64,000 nucleotides of DNA from Methylobacterium sp. J-090 (GTDB taxonomy: Bacteria > Pseudomonadota > Alphaproteobacteria > Rhizobiales > Beijerinckiaceae), in NCBI RefSeq assembly GCF_022829345.1, contig NZ_JAKSXV010000097.1, forward strand, positions 1-64,000, written 5' to 3'. A model generated the notes under the pieces. The model searched no databases. It saw only the letters and a list, made by a program, of their open reading frames with translations, and had not been told where the DNA came from. A program made the translations under genes and the position numbers. Of this stretch, positions 1-9,587 are shown in pieces. Each line of letters opens with the position of its first letter. Position 1 is the stretch's first letter.

Positions 1-686
1 ACCACCGTGTCGGAGCGCTGGTCGCCGCGGTCGTCGAACACGCCGACGATGCGGATGCCGGACTCGGCCTGGGCGTCGAGGGCCCGGATGAGGTCCTCGG
101 CCACGGGCCCGCCGCCGACGATCGCCGTGCGACGGTCGAAGCGGCCCTCTCGCATCTGGGCACCGATGATCCGGGACAGGGTGAACCGCCCGGCCACGAG
201 GAGGCCGAGGCCCGCGACGAAGACGGTGCCGAGCCAGACCCGCGAGTAGTGGTCGGCGACCTTGGCGAAGACCATCACGGTCGCCACGACGAGGAAGACG
301 AGGGTCCAGGCCGCCAGGAGGCGCAAGGCCGGTTTGACGAAACCGCGCAAGGCGCCGATGCGGTAGAGCCCGGTGACCTGGAACAGGATCACCGCAATGG
401 CGGCGATGCCGAGGATCGCCGTGACGTAGCGCGGACCGAGGGGCACGAGTCCCGACAGCTGCAGCCACTGCGTGGCAAGCCCCGTGACGCCGATGAGGGC
501 GAACTCGGCCACCCGCACGCAGCCCGCCAGGACCACGGGCGAGAAGGCCGAAGCCGGTGCCGGCCGGGCCGTGGCCTCGGCCGGGGGGATGGCCATCATG
601 CCGCCGAGTGCAGTCGGTTCCTGACCGGTGGTCGGGAGCGGTCGTGCGGCGGCTTCCAGGAGGTCGCGGACGTCGAAGGCACTCAT
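1..686 (-). CDS. Undecaprenyl-phosphate sugar phosphotransferase (WcaJ-like), N-terminal part, truncated by window edge
   Basis: The start ATG is at 686 and 228 codons are visible before the window ends. The visible part has four hydrophobic segments (about residues 50-70, 85-106, 118-140 and 148-170), then a Rossmann-like region beginning RRTAIVGGGPVAEDL (about 186-200) and ending VFDDRGDQRSD. This is the layout of polyprenyl glycosylphosphotransferases that load the first sugar-phosphate onto undecaprenyl phosphate at the inner membrane; the catalytic C-terminal domain lies outside the window. It follows a GT4 glycosyltransferase on the same strand with a gap of 116 bases, which supports a role in exopolysaccharide synthesis. 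The exact sugar cannot be told. Confidence 0.85.
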   Translation of the reverse strand, partial: MSAFDVRDLLEAAARPLPTTGQEPTALGGMMAIPPAEATARPAPASAFSPVVLAGCVRVAEFALIGVTGLATQWLQLSGLVPLGPRYVTAILGIAAIAVILFQVTGLYRIGALRGFVKPALRLLAAWTLVFLVVATVMVFAKVADHYSRVWLGTVFVAGLGLLVAGRFTLSRIIGAQMREGRFDRRTAIVGGGPVAEDLIRALDAQAESGIRIVGVFDDRGDQRSDTV

Positions 687-802
687 CGTCAAGGCTTCCG
701 GACTTCAATCAGCGTCGCTGCGGCGGCGACAACGGACGTATTCTGTCGCGGAGGCCTCACGGAACGCTTAACGGACGTCCACGGCGACCGCTCTTGTTCG
801 GA

Positions 803-2029
803 TCACAGCGCCTGGTCTACTCCCACAGCAACGGCACGCGCGTCCGCACGGGCCCGGAACGCCGCGGCGTAGCCCGACAACACATCGGCGCCCATGCGTT
901 TCATGGAGAAGCGCGCCTGCACCGAAGCGCCGAGATCGGCAAACCAGGCCGCGCGTGCATCAGGGGCTTCGTCGATCACCCGAACGATGGCGTCCTCGAG
1001 GGCGTCCGCATCCCGGGGGGGAACGAGGTGGGACGCCGCCGTCCCGAAGATCTCGGGGATCCCGCCGACATTCGTCGCCACCAGGGGATGCTGGGCTGCG
1101 GCCGCTTCGAGCACCACATAAGGCAGGGATTCGGCCAGGGACGGCACCACCATGATCCGGCCGCGGGCGAGCACCGCGCGGATGGGCTGGGGCGGCTCGA
1201 ACGCCACGGCGTGTCCGAGCCCCATGGCTCGGACACGGGCGGCCAGGAGGTCGGCATCGGGACCGGACCCCACCATCAGCAGGCGCAGGCTCCGACCCTT
1301 TCGGCGCAGGTTCGCCAGGGCTTCGAGGAGGAAGGGCACGCCTTTGGCGTCGCGCAGTTCACCGATATAGAGCAGATCGTAGGCGTCGGCCGTCGGCGCC
1401 ACGGGCAGGAATTCGGCTTCGCAGATACCGTTGTGGACGATGCGGGCCAGGCGGGGCCGCCCCGCATGGGCGCGGTGACGCCCGGCGACGTACTCGCTCT
1501 CGAACAGGAACACGTCCGTACGCAGGGCCAGGAGCCGCTCGACGCCCATGTAGAACCGGTGCCGGAGGGTGCCGGGCTTGTAGTTGTAGCTGCCGCCATG
1601 GGGTGTGTAGGCGCGGATGGGAACGGCTCCGGTCACCCGCGCCGTTCGGGCGTAGACGCCGCCCTTGGCTCCATGACCGTGCAGCACCGTGGCGCCCGTG
1701 ACACGCGCCCGCTCGCCGAGCGTCCGAAGGGCGGTGAGATCCGAGTGGTGCGGATTGCGATGCATCGGGACGCGCACGACCCCGAGGGACAGGCTGGATG
1801 CGAGGTCCGCGAGCGCCTGAGCCGCGCGCTCGCCGCCGGTGCTCGCGTCACAGACGATTCCGACCTCATGCCCGGCGGCCGCCTGAAGCCGGGCGAGATC
1901 GACGACGTGGCGGAAAAGACCGCCAACGGGCGCCCGGAAGACGTGGAGGATCCGATGCGAGGTGGGGGAGACGCCACCGGTCGTGGCATCGGGGCGGGAG
2001 GCGATCGAGAGAGTTGCGGACGCGCTCAC
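803..2029 (-). CDS. GT4-family glycosyltransferase, exopolysaccharide locus
   Basis: About 408 residues. The N-terminal half has a GT-B-like start (HRILHVFRAPVGGLFRHV), a HGHGAKGG motif and YTPHGGSYNY; the C-terminal half has LLYIGELRDAKG and the retaining-GT EX7E motif in SLAESLPYVVLEA followed by NVGGIPEI. It probably transfers a nucleotide-activated sugar to a lipid-linked repeat unit in the cytoplasm. I place the start at a GTG preceded by GGAGA seven bases upstream; the frame stays open upstream to 2185, but those residues are not family-like. It is followed by the priming transferase and lies in a polysaccharide cluster. Donor and acceptor are unknown. Confidence 0.85.
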   Translation of the reverse strand: MSASATLSIASRPDATTGGVSPTSHRILHVFRAPVGGLFRHVVDLARLQAAAGHEVGIVCDASTGGERAAQALADLASSLSLGVVRVPMHRNPHHSDLTALRTLGERARVTGATVLHGHGAKGGVYARTARVTGAVPIRAYTPHGGSYNYKPGTLRHRFYMGVERLLALRTDVFLFESEYVAGRHRAHAGRPRLARIVHNGICEAEFLPVAPTADAYDLLYIGELRDAKGVPFLLEALANLRRKGRSLRLLMVGSGPDADLLAARVRAMGLGHAVAFEPPQPIRAVLARGRIMVVPSLAESLPYVVLEAAAAQHPLVATNVGGIPEIFGTAASHLVPPRDADALEDAIVRVIDEAPDARAAWFADLGASVQARFSMKRMGADVLSGYAAAFRARADARAVAVGVDQAL

Positions 2030-2253
2030 GGCGGGGTCTCCAGGCGGACGGGCGCGAGCGGCGACGCCCGGCTGCGCGTGATCCTGTCCCGGCGTGGTGG
2101 GAGGAGCGTTAAAGCCCCTGCTTTCGCGTGACACATCGTGGAATTGAGTTAGGCAATGCCTAACGGCGCGCGGCCAAGTCTTCAAAGAGTTCTATCTCTC
2201 GGCCATGCCGCATTCTCCTTCGCCGAACTAGCATCCCCTTCGGCGGAAAGATT

Positions 2254-2826
2254 TTAGAAGAAGCGCTCCTTGATCACGATCGTGTCGCCGGGCCGGACCG
2301 GATAGGTCATCGGCACGATGCCGGAGACGAGGCCGCCTTTGCCTTCGCGGGTCAGGACCGCGTAGTCGCGCGCCGCCCGTGGACCGAATCCCGCCGCGAT
2401 CGCGACCGCCGTCTCGACGGCCATACCGTTGACGTAGGGGTACTGGCCCGACGTGGTGACTTCGCCGAGGATGTAGAACGGCCGGTAGGCATCGACCTCC
2501 ACGGTGACGTGGGGCTCGCGCACGAAACCCGAGGCGAGCTTGGCCTCGACGGTGCGAGCGGCCTGCGCGGTGGACTGTCCGCCGACCTTGACGAGGCCGA
2601 TGAGGGGCATCGCGATGCTGCCGTCCCCATCGACGGCGTAGATGTTGGAGAGGTTGTCCTGACCGAAGACGATGACCCGCAGCCGGTCGCCCGCCGACAG
2701 GGTGTAGCGCGCACCGATCGAACCCGTTGCGGTGGCGTCGAGCTGGTCGGTCCTGAAGTCGGGACGCAGGCAGCCGCCCAGCGCGAGGCTGGACGACAGA
2801 GCGAGAAGAAGTGTGCGCCGGTTCAT
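2254..2826 (-). CDS. Wza/ExoF-like polysaccharide export lipoprotein
   Basis: About 190 residues. A lipoprotein signal (MNRRTLLLALSSSLALGGC, lipobox LGGC) is followed by the Poly_export domain (YTLSAGDRLRVIVFGQDNLSNIYAVDGDG) and a SLBB-like segment (FYILGEVTTSGQYPYVNGM). Such proteins form the periplasmic/outer-membrane part of the exopolysaccharide export channel. An ATG at 2841 would add five residues (MAALV); I prefer 2826 because it gives a normal short charged signal start. The gene diverges from the Wzz-like gene across about 270 bases, a likely shared regulatory region. The frame remains open far upstream, but that stretch is antisense to the neighbour and is not coding. Confidence 0.88.
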   Translation of the reverse strand: MNRRTLLLALSSSLALGGCLRPDFRTDQLDATATGSIGARYTLSAGDRLRVIVFGQDNLSNIYAVDGDGSIAMPLIGLVKVGGQSTAQAARTVEAKLASGFVREPHVTVEVDAYRPFYILGEVTTSGQYPYVNGMAVETAVAIAAGFGPRAARDYAVLTREGKGGLVSGIVPMTYPVRPGDTIVIKERFF

Positions 2827-2841
2827 CACCAATGCCGCCAT

Positions 2842-3108
2842 GACCGAGAGTTCTGGACCGTAAGTTCTGGTCCCGATTCCTAGGGCCATATGGTTAATGA
2901 ATGTTGATCCGGTCCTCGGATCGCTGGTGTCGAACTCGGACGCAGCGATCGGACGTCGCAGCCGACGCTGAAATGATTTCGATCCCGGGTTGTTTCGACC
3001 TCGGGCGATCTCGGTGTGTCTTAACCTGGAATCAACCTTAACGGCCTCGAATGGCACAACGACGGCCTCCCACGGCCGATGCCTCGTCCGAGGGTAGAGA
3101 TCCGAACC
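2842..3108. promoter_or_regulatory. Divergent intergenic region of the exopolysaccharide genes
   Basis: This gap separates the minus-strand Wza-like gene from the plus-strand Wzz-like gene and must hold both promoters. It is richer in AT than the flanking coding DNA. I see no convincing operator palindrome, and -35/-10 elements could not be assigned with confidence. Confidence 0.4.
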
Positions 3109-5385
3109 ATGCCCCGCTCCTCGCTGATCCGCCCCGGTCCGTCCCCATCGTCCAACCCGATCGCATCGAGGGCGGGGGAAGGCCTCGGGCTCAGCCAGCT
3201 CTCCCGTCTCCTGCGCCGGTCCTGGCGTTGGATCGCCGTCCCGACGGTGGTGGCGGGTCTGGGTGCCGTCGCCTTCGTGCAGGTGGTGCCGCCGCGCTAC
3301 ACCGGCGAGGCGAAGATCCTTCTCGAGAGCCGTGAGGCCGCCTTCACCCGCTCGAGCCAGGAGCGTGGGGAGCAGGCGGTCCCGATCGACGAGCAGGCCG
3401 TGGCGAGCCAGGTCCAGGTCGTGATGTCCCGCGATCTCGCCCGCGAGGCGATCCGCCGGCTCAAGCTCGTGGGCAATGCCGAGTTCGACCCCGATGTCGC
3501 CGGCATCGGTCCGGTGCAGCGCCTTCTCATGATGATCGGCCTCGCCAAGAATCCCCTGGAACGGGCACCGGAGGACCGGGTGCTCGAAGCCTATTTCGAC
3601 CGACTCCTGGTCTACCCGGCGGGCAAGTCGCGCATCCTCACGGTGGAGTTCCGTGCGAAGGATCCGGAACTGGCCGCGCAGGCGGCCAACACCATCGCCG
3701 AACTCTACATCGCCTCCCTGGAGGCGGCCAAGACCGACACCGCCCGCTACGCTTCGACCTGGCTCGGCGGCAACATCGAGGCCCTGCGCACCCGCGTGGC
3801 CGAGGCCGAGGCGAAGGTGGAGGCGTATCGCGCCCGTAACGGCCTCATCGGCGGCGGCACGGCCAGCCAGCCCCTGAGCGCCCAGCAGCTCGGCGAACTC
3901 TCGACGCAGCTCTCGCAGGCCCGGACCGTCAAGGCGGACCTCGCCGGCCGGGCCAAGCTGATCAAGGAGATGATCAAGGACGGCCGCGCCTTCGAGATTC
4001 CGGATGTGGCCAACAACGAGATCATCCGCCGCACGGTGGAGCAGCGCATCACCCTGCGCGGACAGCTCGCTCTGGAATCCCGCACGCTCCTGCCGGCCCA
4101 TCCCCGCATCAAGGAGCTGACGGCGCAGATCTCCGACCTCGATTCCCAGATCAAGGCCACCGCCGAGCGCGTGGTGCGGACCATGGAGAACGACGCCCGG
4201 ATCGCTGAGGCCCGCGTCGAGAGCCTGGGCGCGGCCGTCGATTCCCAGCGCGACGTCGTCTCGAAGGGCAATTCGAGCGAAGTCCAGCTCAGGGCCCTCG
4301 AGCGCGAGGCCAAGGCCCAGCGCGAGCAGCTCGAATCCTACCTCTCCCGCTACCGCGAGGCCTCGGCCCGCGACGCCGAGAGTGCGACGCCGGCCGATGC
4401 CCGCATCGTCTCGCGCGCCGTGGTGCCGGAGGTCCCGTCCTTTCCCAAGAAGTCGCCGATCATCACCCTGGCGGTGGTCATGGCCCTGCTGTTCTCCACG
4501 GGCGGTGTCATCGCGCGCCACCTTCTCGTCGATCCCGACGATGGTCGGCGCCGGCGCGAGGACGAGGAAGCCGGCGCCGAGGCCGAGGCGGTCCAGCCGT
4601 CCGCCTCCGCGCGCTTCGCCTTCCCGGAGGCCTCGCCGGCCCTGGCCCGCTACGGCGTCACGGCCACGACCCGCTTCGAACCCATGGCCGCCGCGGCCGC
4701 CGCGTCGATCGCTCCGGTCCGAGCACCCGCCCGCCCCGGTGCCCCGGTGCCCGATCGGTTCGCGCTCGATGGCCTCGTGGTCCGTCTCGGCGAGGACGTG
4801 CGCGCCGGAACCGGACGGCGAATCCTGTTGGCGGAGACCGAGGATCAAGCGGACATCGATGGCCTCTCCGGCACCTTGTCGGGCGCCCTCGCCGAGATCC
4901 TGGCTCCGGGCGCCCGCACCGTCATCCTCGATCTGAATGGCCCCGCCTGCGGAGCCGAGGATGTCGGCCTGACGGACCTCGTCGCGGGCGAGGCGCCCTT
5001 CCTCGATGTGATCCAGCGCGTCCCGGGCTCGCGCCTGGACATGGTTCCGCGCGGCTTCCTCGACATCGACGTTCTGAGCGAAGAACCCGAAGCCCTGGAG
5101 ATCACCCTCGACGCCCTGGCGCAGGCCTACGACTGGGTGCTGTGCCGCCTGCGCGAGGCGGATGGCGAGACCGCCCGGGCGCTCCTGTCTGCGGTGGGCG
5201 GCGCCATGGATACGGTGGTGATCGCCTCGAACCGGGATGCGGACGATCCCGAACTCGTCGCGCTCTACGCCCTGGCCGAAGCGTCCGGGGCCAGCCGGGT
5301 CCTCGTCGCCCGGGACCGGGCCGTCGCGGACATGGCCGCCCAGGATTTCGGTTCCGATCTCGAACTGCGCCGCTCCGCTGCCTGA
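3109..5385 (+). CDS. Wzz/ExoP/GumC-like chain-length protein with degenerate BY-kinase domain
   Basis: About 758 residues. A Wzz N-terminal domain with a first membrane segment (WIAVPTVVAGLGAVAFVQVV) is followed by a long periplasmic helical region (about residues 190-430) and a second membrane segment (SPIITLAVVMALLFSTGGVI). The cytoplasmic tail after an Ala/Pro linker resembles a bacterial tyrosine kinase: RILLAETEDQ, then ARTVILDLNGP in the place of Walker A', then GLTDLVAGE and MVPRGFLD. The P-loop GxxxxGK(S/T) is missing, and no C-terminal tyrosine cluster is present, so the domain is probably not a kinase. I chose the second ATG because GGTAGAG precedes it; an ATG at 3079 would add ten residues. 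It likely sets polymer length and couples polymerisation to export. Confidence 0.88.
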   Translation: MPRSSLIRPGPSPSSNPIASRAGEGLGLSQLSRLLRRSWRWIAVPTVVAGLGAVAFVQVVPPRYTGEAKILLESREAAFTRSSQERGEQAVPIDEQAVASQVQVVMSRDLAREAIRRLKLVGNAEFDPDVAGIGPVQRLLMMIGLAKNPLERAPEDRVLEAYFDRLLVYPAGKSRILTVEFRAKDPELAAQAANTIAELYIASLEAAKTDTARYASTWLGGNIEALRTRVAEAEAKVEAYRARNGLIGGGTASQPLSAQQLGELSTQLSQARTVKADLAGRAKLIKEMIKDGRAFEIPDVANNEIIRRTVEQRITLRGQLALESRTLLPAHPRIKELTAQISDLDSQIKATAERVVRTMENDARIAEARVESLGAAVDSQRDVVSKGNSSEVQLRALEREAKAQREQLESYLSRYREASARDAESATPADARIVSRAVVPEVPSFPKKSPIITLAVVMALLFSTGGVIARHLLVDPDDGRRRREDEEAGAEAEAVQPSASARFAFPEASPALARYGVTATTRFEPMAAAAAASIAPVRAPARPGAPVPDRFALDGLVVRLGEDVRAGTGRRILLAETEDQADIDGLSGTLSGALAEILAPGARTVILDLNGPACGAEDVGLTDLVAGEAPFLDVIQRVPGSRLDMVPRGFLDIDVLSEEPEALEITLDALAQAYDWVLCRLREADGETARALLSAVGGAMDTVVIASNRDADDPELVALYALAEASGASRVLVARDRAVADMAAQDFGSDLELRRSAA

Positions 5386-5475
5386 GAGGCTCGCACAGCA
5401 CGCCGGGAGCCGATCATCCTTCGCCGCGCCGGCTTCGTTGCGAATGCCGGCGCGCGACGTGTCCCGCTTGTGGCC

Positions 5476-6639
5476 CTACGGCGCCGCGCGCCAGCGGCGC
5501 AGGCGGGTCACGAGGACCGACAGGCGGGGGTCGCGCTTGATCCGGCGCTTGAGTCGGGCGGTGCCCACGGCCTTGAGGGCGAAGATCCGGCCCCGCAGGG
5601 TCACCGGGATCGTGACCTCGCCGAGCTCGATGGTCTCATCGCAGGTGTTGGCCTTGTAGCGCGCCTCGCCGACGCCGAGGTCGAGGGCGCGCCGTCCGCG
5701 CTCCGCCTGATCCCGAACGAGATACTGGAGCAGAATGTCGCCGGGGCTCGACCGGCCCACCGAAGGGTCCTGGTCGAACGACGTCATCATGCCGCTGTAG
5801 CGGGCGGGGTCGACGGCGCCGGCGAAGACCGCGAACACCCGCCCGCTCTCGGTGGCCACCAGGGCCGCGACCTCGATGGCCGGCGCGTCGGATCGCGCGT
5901 CCCGGCCCGCGCCTGCGGCGATGAACGCGCGCACGGCCGGGTCGGCATAGGGGTTGGGGATGCCCATGGCGGCAAAGCGCGATGCCTTCTGGGCGTAGAA
6001 CGCATCGAGGTAGGCCGTGACCTCCGCGTCCGTCCGGGCCACCCGGTAGGCCACCGGGCCGAAGGTCTCGACGAGCTTCTTCTCCTTGGATCGCAGCTTC
6101 TTGCGGGCGTCCCCGCTGAACACCCGCTTGACCGTCGATTCGGCATCGGGACCCAGCAGGAGGCCGTAGGCGTCGCTGGGCGAGGGATCGGAGCGGAAGC
6201 ACAGGGGATTGGCCGCCCCCTCCCAGAACCGGGGCTGGTGCGAGAAGGCATAGACGTCGATGCCGCCGGCCCGGGCCGCCGCGCGCAGCTGCTCGGCCAG
6301 ATCCGCCGGCTGCAGGGATGCCGCCGCGCGCGAGGCGAACACCGGCATGTGATAGTTGGCGTGCTTGGCCCCGACGACGCGGGCGACGCGCAGGCCGTGC
6401 TCGCGCGTCACATGACAGGGGATCAGAACCTGGGGGCGCCCGGAGGCGTTGCGCACCACGAGGACCCGCACCTCGGCACCCGGTTCCCCGCGCGCGTAGG
6501 CGGAGACCCAGTCGAAGCGCTGGTAAGGGGTGGCGAGGACGGCCGGATCGGCCTCCAGACCACGCCACAGGACCTCGACGCTCGCCAGGTCGGAAAAGAT
6601 CTCCGTCGTCAGGCTGCCGCCTGCGGTATCCCGGACCAT
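5476..6639 (-). CDS. GNAT/FemAB-like (CelD/BcsL-type) protein of the exopolysaccharide locus
   Basis: About 387 residues. The segment DARKKLRSKEKKL followed later by FAVFAGAVDPARYSGMMTSFDQDPSVGRSSPGDILLQYLVRDQAERGRRALDLGVGEARYK is typical of the Acetyltransf_6 (CelD/BcsL) group found in polysaccharide clusters. These are thought to acylate sugars or peptides, but substrates are mostly unknown. ATG 6639 is preceded by GGAGTGGAG; a GTG at 6675 with GGGAG upstream is an alternative start. The gene sits convergent to the Wzz-like gene and divergent from the deacetylase gene. Confidence 0.75.
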   Translation of the reverse strand: MVRDTAGGSLTTEIFSDLASVEVLWRGLEADPAVLATPYQRFDWVSAYARGEPGAEVRVLVVRNASGRPQVLIPCHVTREHGLRVARVVGAKHANYHMPVFASRAAASLQPADLAEQLRAAARAGGIDVYAFSHQPRFWEGAANPLCFRSDPSPSDAYGLLLGPDAESTVKRVFSGDARKKLRSKEKKLVETFGPVAYRVARTDAEVTAYLDAFYAQKASRFAAMGIPNPYADPAVRAFIAAGAGRDARSDAPAIEVAALVATESGRVFAVFAGAVDPARYSGMMTSFDQDPSVGRSSPGDILLQYLVRDQAERGRRALDLGVGEARYKANTCDETIELGEVTIPVTLRGRIFALKAVGTARLKRRIKRDPRLSVLVTRLRRWRAAP

Positions 6640-6820
6640 CTCCACTCCGCTCAGATCGTGTACGCCACCCGTCACCGCCGTCGCTCCCGCTCATCCGACG
6701 GGTCACTGGGCGCCGCGTCCCTTAAACGACGGGTGAAGCGCCCGCGCCGTCCTGTCGGTGTGGGTAACGAAACCTTGCCGATCCGCGCGGCAGGATCGCC
6801 GGCGCACGCCCGGAGGTCCG

Positions 6821-7870
6821 ATGTCCACAGCCCGCCGCCACCGCCTGTTCGAGGCCGGATTCCGGACCATCGCGGCGACGGGCGCCGACCGCTGGCTCGC
6901 GCCCCTGGCGCGGGGTCGGGGCGTGATCCTCACCTTCCATCACGTCCGCCCCGAGCCGCCGGGCGCCTACGCCCCGAACCGGCTGCTCGCCATCACGCCG
7001 ACCTTCCTCGATCACGTTCTCACCACCCTTGCGCGGCGCGGGTTCGCGGTGATCGGTCTCGACGCGGTGCCGGACCGGCTCGCCGAGACAGCGGGCGCGC
7101 CGTTCGCCGTCCTCACCTTCGACGACGGCTACCGCGACAATGTCGAGCATGCCGCCCCGATCCTGCGGCGCCACGGCGTGCCCTGGACCCTGTTCGTAAC
7201 GAGCGATTTCGCCGGGGGGGGCGGGCGCCTGTGGTGGCTCGAACTGGAACGGGCCATCGCGCGCCTGGGGCGGGTGCGCCTGCCCGGAACGGCGATCGAC
7301 CTGCCGGCGGGTAGCGATGCCGAGAAATCGCACGCGTTCGAGACCGTCTATCGCCATCTGCGGGCCGGGCCGGAGGAGGCCCTCCTCGCGGCCATCGCCG
7401 ATTTGTGCGGACAGGCGGGCCTGCGACCCGGCGATCTGGCGGCGGAGCTCTGCCTCGGCTGGGACGAGTTGAGGGATCTGGCCCGCGACCCGATGGTCAC
7501 CTTCGGGGCCCATACGGTGAGCCACCCGATGCTCGCCAAGCACGATGCCGCGACCCTGCGCCGGGAGGTGGAGGCGGGCCGCAACCGCCTCGCCGGCGAG
7601 CTCGGCCGCCCCGTGCGGCACCTGTCCTATCCCGTGGGCGACCCCACCTCCGCCGGGCCCCGGGAATTCGCCCTGGCGCGGGAACTCGGCTTCGCCACGG
7701 CGGTGACGACGCGCCCGGGCCACCTCTTCGCGGGCCATGTCGACCACCTGCACGCCCTGCCGCGGGTCTCGGTGAACGGCTGCCACCAGAGCCCGGCCGC
7801 CCTCGCCGCCCTGCTCTCGGGGGTCCCGTTCCTCGCCTGGAACCGGGGGCGGCGGCTCAACGTGGGTTGA
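6821..7870 (+). CDS. Polysaccharide deacetylase (NodB homology domain)
   Basis: About 349 residues. The NodB motifs are visible: FHHVRP near residue 40, TFDDGYRDN (Asp101-Asp102, the catalytic base and metal ligand motif), GAHTVSHPML near 230 (metal-binding His pair) and SYPVGDP. The enzyme would remove acetyl groups from N-acetyl sugars in a polysaccharide. The start at 6821 is fixed by GGAGG five bases upstream; the frame is open from 6758 but lacks an SD there. No clear signal peptide is seen, so it may act in the cytoplasm or membrane-associated. Confidence 0.88.
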   Translation: MSTARRHRLFEAGFRTIAATGADRWLAPLARGRGVILTFHHVRPEPPGAYAPNRLLAITPTFLDHVLTTLARRGFAVIGLDAVPDRLAETAGAPFAVLTFDDGYRDNVEHAAPILRRHGVPWTLFVTSDFAGGGGRLWWLELERAIARLGRVRLPGTAIDLPAGSDAEKSHAFETVYRHLRAGPEEALLAAIADLCGQAGLRPGDLAAELCLGWDELRDLARDPMVTFGAHTVSHPMLAKHDAATLRREVEAGRNRLAGELGRPVRHLSYPVGDPTSAGPREFALARELGFATAVTTRPGHLFAGHVDHLHALPRVSVNGCHQSPAALAALLSGVPFLAWNRGRRLNVG

Positions 7871-7904
7871 GCGGATTTCTCTTCCGTATCAGGGCGTTGC
7901 GCGC

Positions 7905-8276
7905 TCAGCGCCGGTGGCGGCGGCGATAGGAGCGCGACCCGCCGCCGGTGTCGAAGCTGGCGCTCTGGCGGCCGTGGCGAGTGTAGCGCCCGCGCCGTCC
8001 GCGCCGGCCGGTCTCCGCCAGGGGCGGCAGGGCGGCGGCGATGCCGGGCGGGATGGCGGCCAGCGCCGTCGCCACGGAGGCCGAGGCGGAGGCCGCGCCC
8101 TCGGCGAAGCCCCCGGCGACGTTCTTGGCCGCCGGGCCGAACATCGCCAGGCACTGATTGTAGGCGAGATCGTTCTTCAGGCGCTCGCACTCGCCCACCG
8201 AGCGCGGGGCGCCCTGGGCCGCGGCGAGGGTTGGGACGAGGAGGGTCAGGAGGACGAGGGTCGGACGAATGAGCAT
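7905..8276 (-). CDS. Small secreted protein of unknown function
   Basis: About 123 residues. A good signal peptide (MLIRPTLVLLTLLVPTLAAAQG) is followed by a short region with two cysteines (GECERLKNDLAYNQCLAMFG), an Ala-rich helix and a strongly basic Arg/Gly-rich tail (RRGRRGRYTRHGR...YRRRHRR). The two-Cys pattern is common in small periplasmic proteins of Rhizobiales, but I do not recognise a function. It is convergent to the deacetylase gene. Confidence 0.6.
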   Translation of the reverse strand: MLIRPTLVLLTLLVPTLAAAQGAPRSVGECERLKNDLAYNQCLAMFGPAAKNVAGGFAEGAASASASVATALAAIPPGIAAALPPLAETGRRGRRGRYTRHGRQSASFDTGGGSRSYRRRHRR

Positions 8277-8422
8277 GGTGCGGGGGATCGACCTTCGGCA
8301 CGGGCTGTTCGGGGAGCGGGACCGTCTGTGCCTCCGGAGTGCGGCGAAATCCCGGCGTGCCGGGCGTCGTGACCGCATCGGCTTCGTCCGACGCGCCGGC
8401 GTCCGGCTGTCCGGGCCGAGGC

Positions 8423-8635
8423 TCAGGTCTCGGGATCGGGGCGCTGCATCCAGCGGATCAGGGGCATCAGGGGGACGATCCAGGCGATGCCCAGGATACA
8501 GTAGAGCACCGCCTGCACCGGAGCGGGGGTCTGCGAGATGCGGCTGTCGGCCAGCGCCATGGCCAGCGGCGCGTAGACGATGACGAAGGCCAGCATCGTG
8601 ATGGTGCCGATCAGGGAGCGGGTGCGGCGGCGCAT
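8423..8635 (-). CDS. DUF2842 small membrane protein
   Basis: 70 residues with two hydrophobic helices (SLIGTITMLAFVIVYAPLAMALA and PVQAVLYCILGIAWIVPLMPLI) ending in RWMQRPDPET. Length and pattern match the DUF2842 family of alphaproteobacterial membrane proteins with unknown role. The start at 8635 has GAGGAGAAGG just upstream; the frame is open to 8746 but the extra residues are Arg/Pro-rich noise. Confidence 0.8.
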   Translation of the reverse strand: MRRRTRSLIGTITMLAFVIVYAPLAMALADSRISQTPAPVQAVLYCILGIAWIVPLMPLIRWMQRPDPET

Positions 8636-8760
8636 CGGCCTTCTCCTCGGGCGGTCTCGCGAAAAACCAGCCGCCCCGGGGCGGGGGTAAGCCCGGCGCG
8701 CGCGCGGCGCAATGCGCCGGTCCGTCACTGAAACGGAACGGCGCACGTCCCCCCCGCGCC

Positions 8761-8816
8761 GGAGGCGCCGTCACGGTTCGGCCGGAGGCGCCGTCACGGT
8801 TCGGCCGGGCGCGCCG

Positions 8817-8820
<4 letters not shown>
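8761..8820. repeat. 23-bp tandem repeat downstream of an ABC ATPase gene
   Basis: The unit GGAGGCGCCGTCACGGTTCG plus GCC occurs twice in direct tandem (8761-8806), and a third degenerate copy (GGGCGCGCCGTCAC) runs to the stop codon of the ABC ATPase gene at 8817. It looks like a slippage-type duplication and no function is evident. Confidence 0.8.

Positions 8821-9583
<763 letters not shown>

Positions 9584-9587
<4 letters not shown>

Noticed and set aside
2842..4848. Long minus-strand open frame upstream of the Wza-like gene
   Set aside because: It is antisense to the clear Wzz-like gene, has no domain, and the true protein begins at a lipoprotein signal at 2826.
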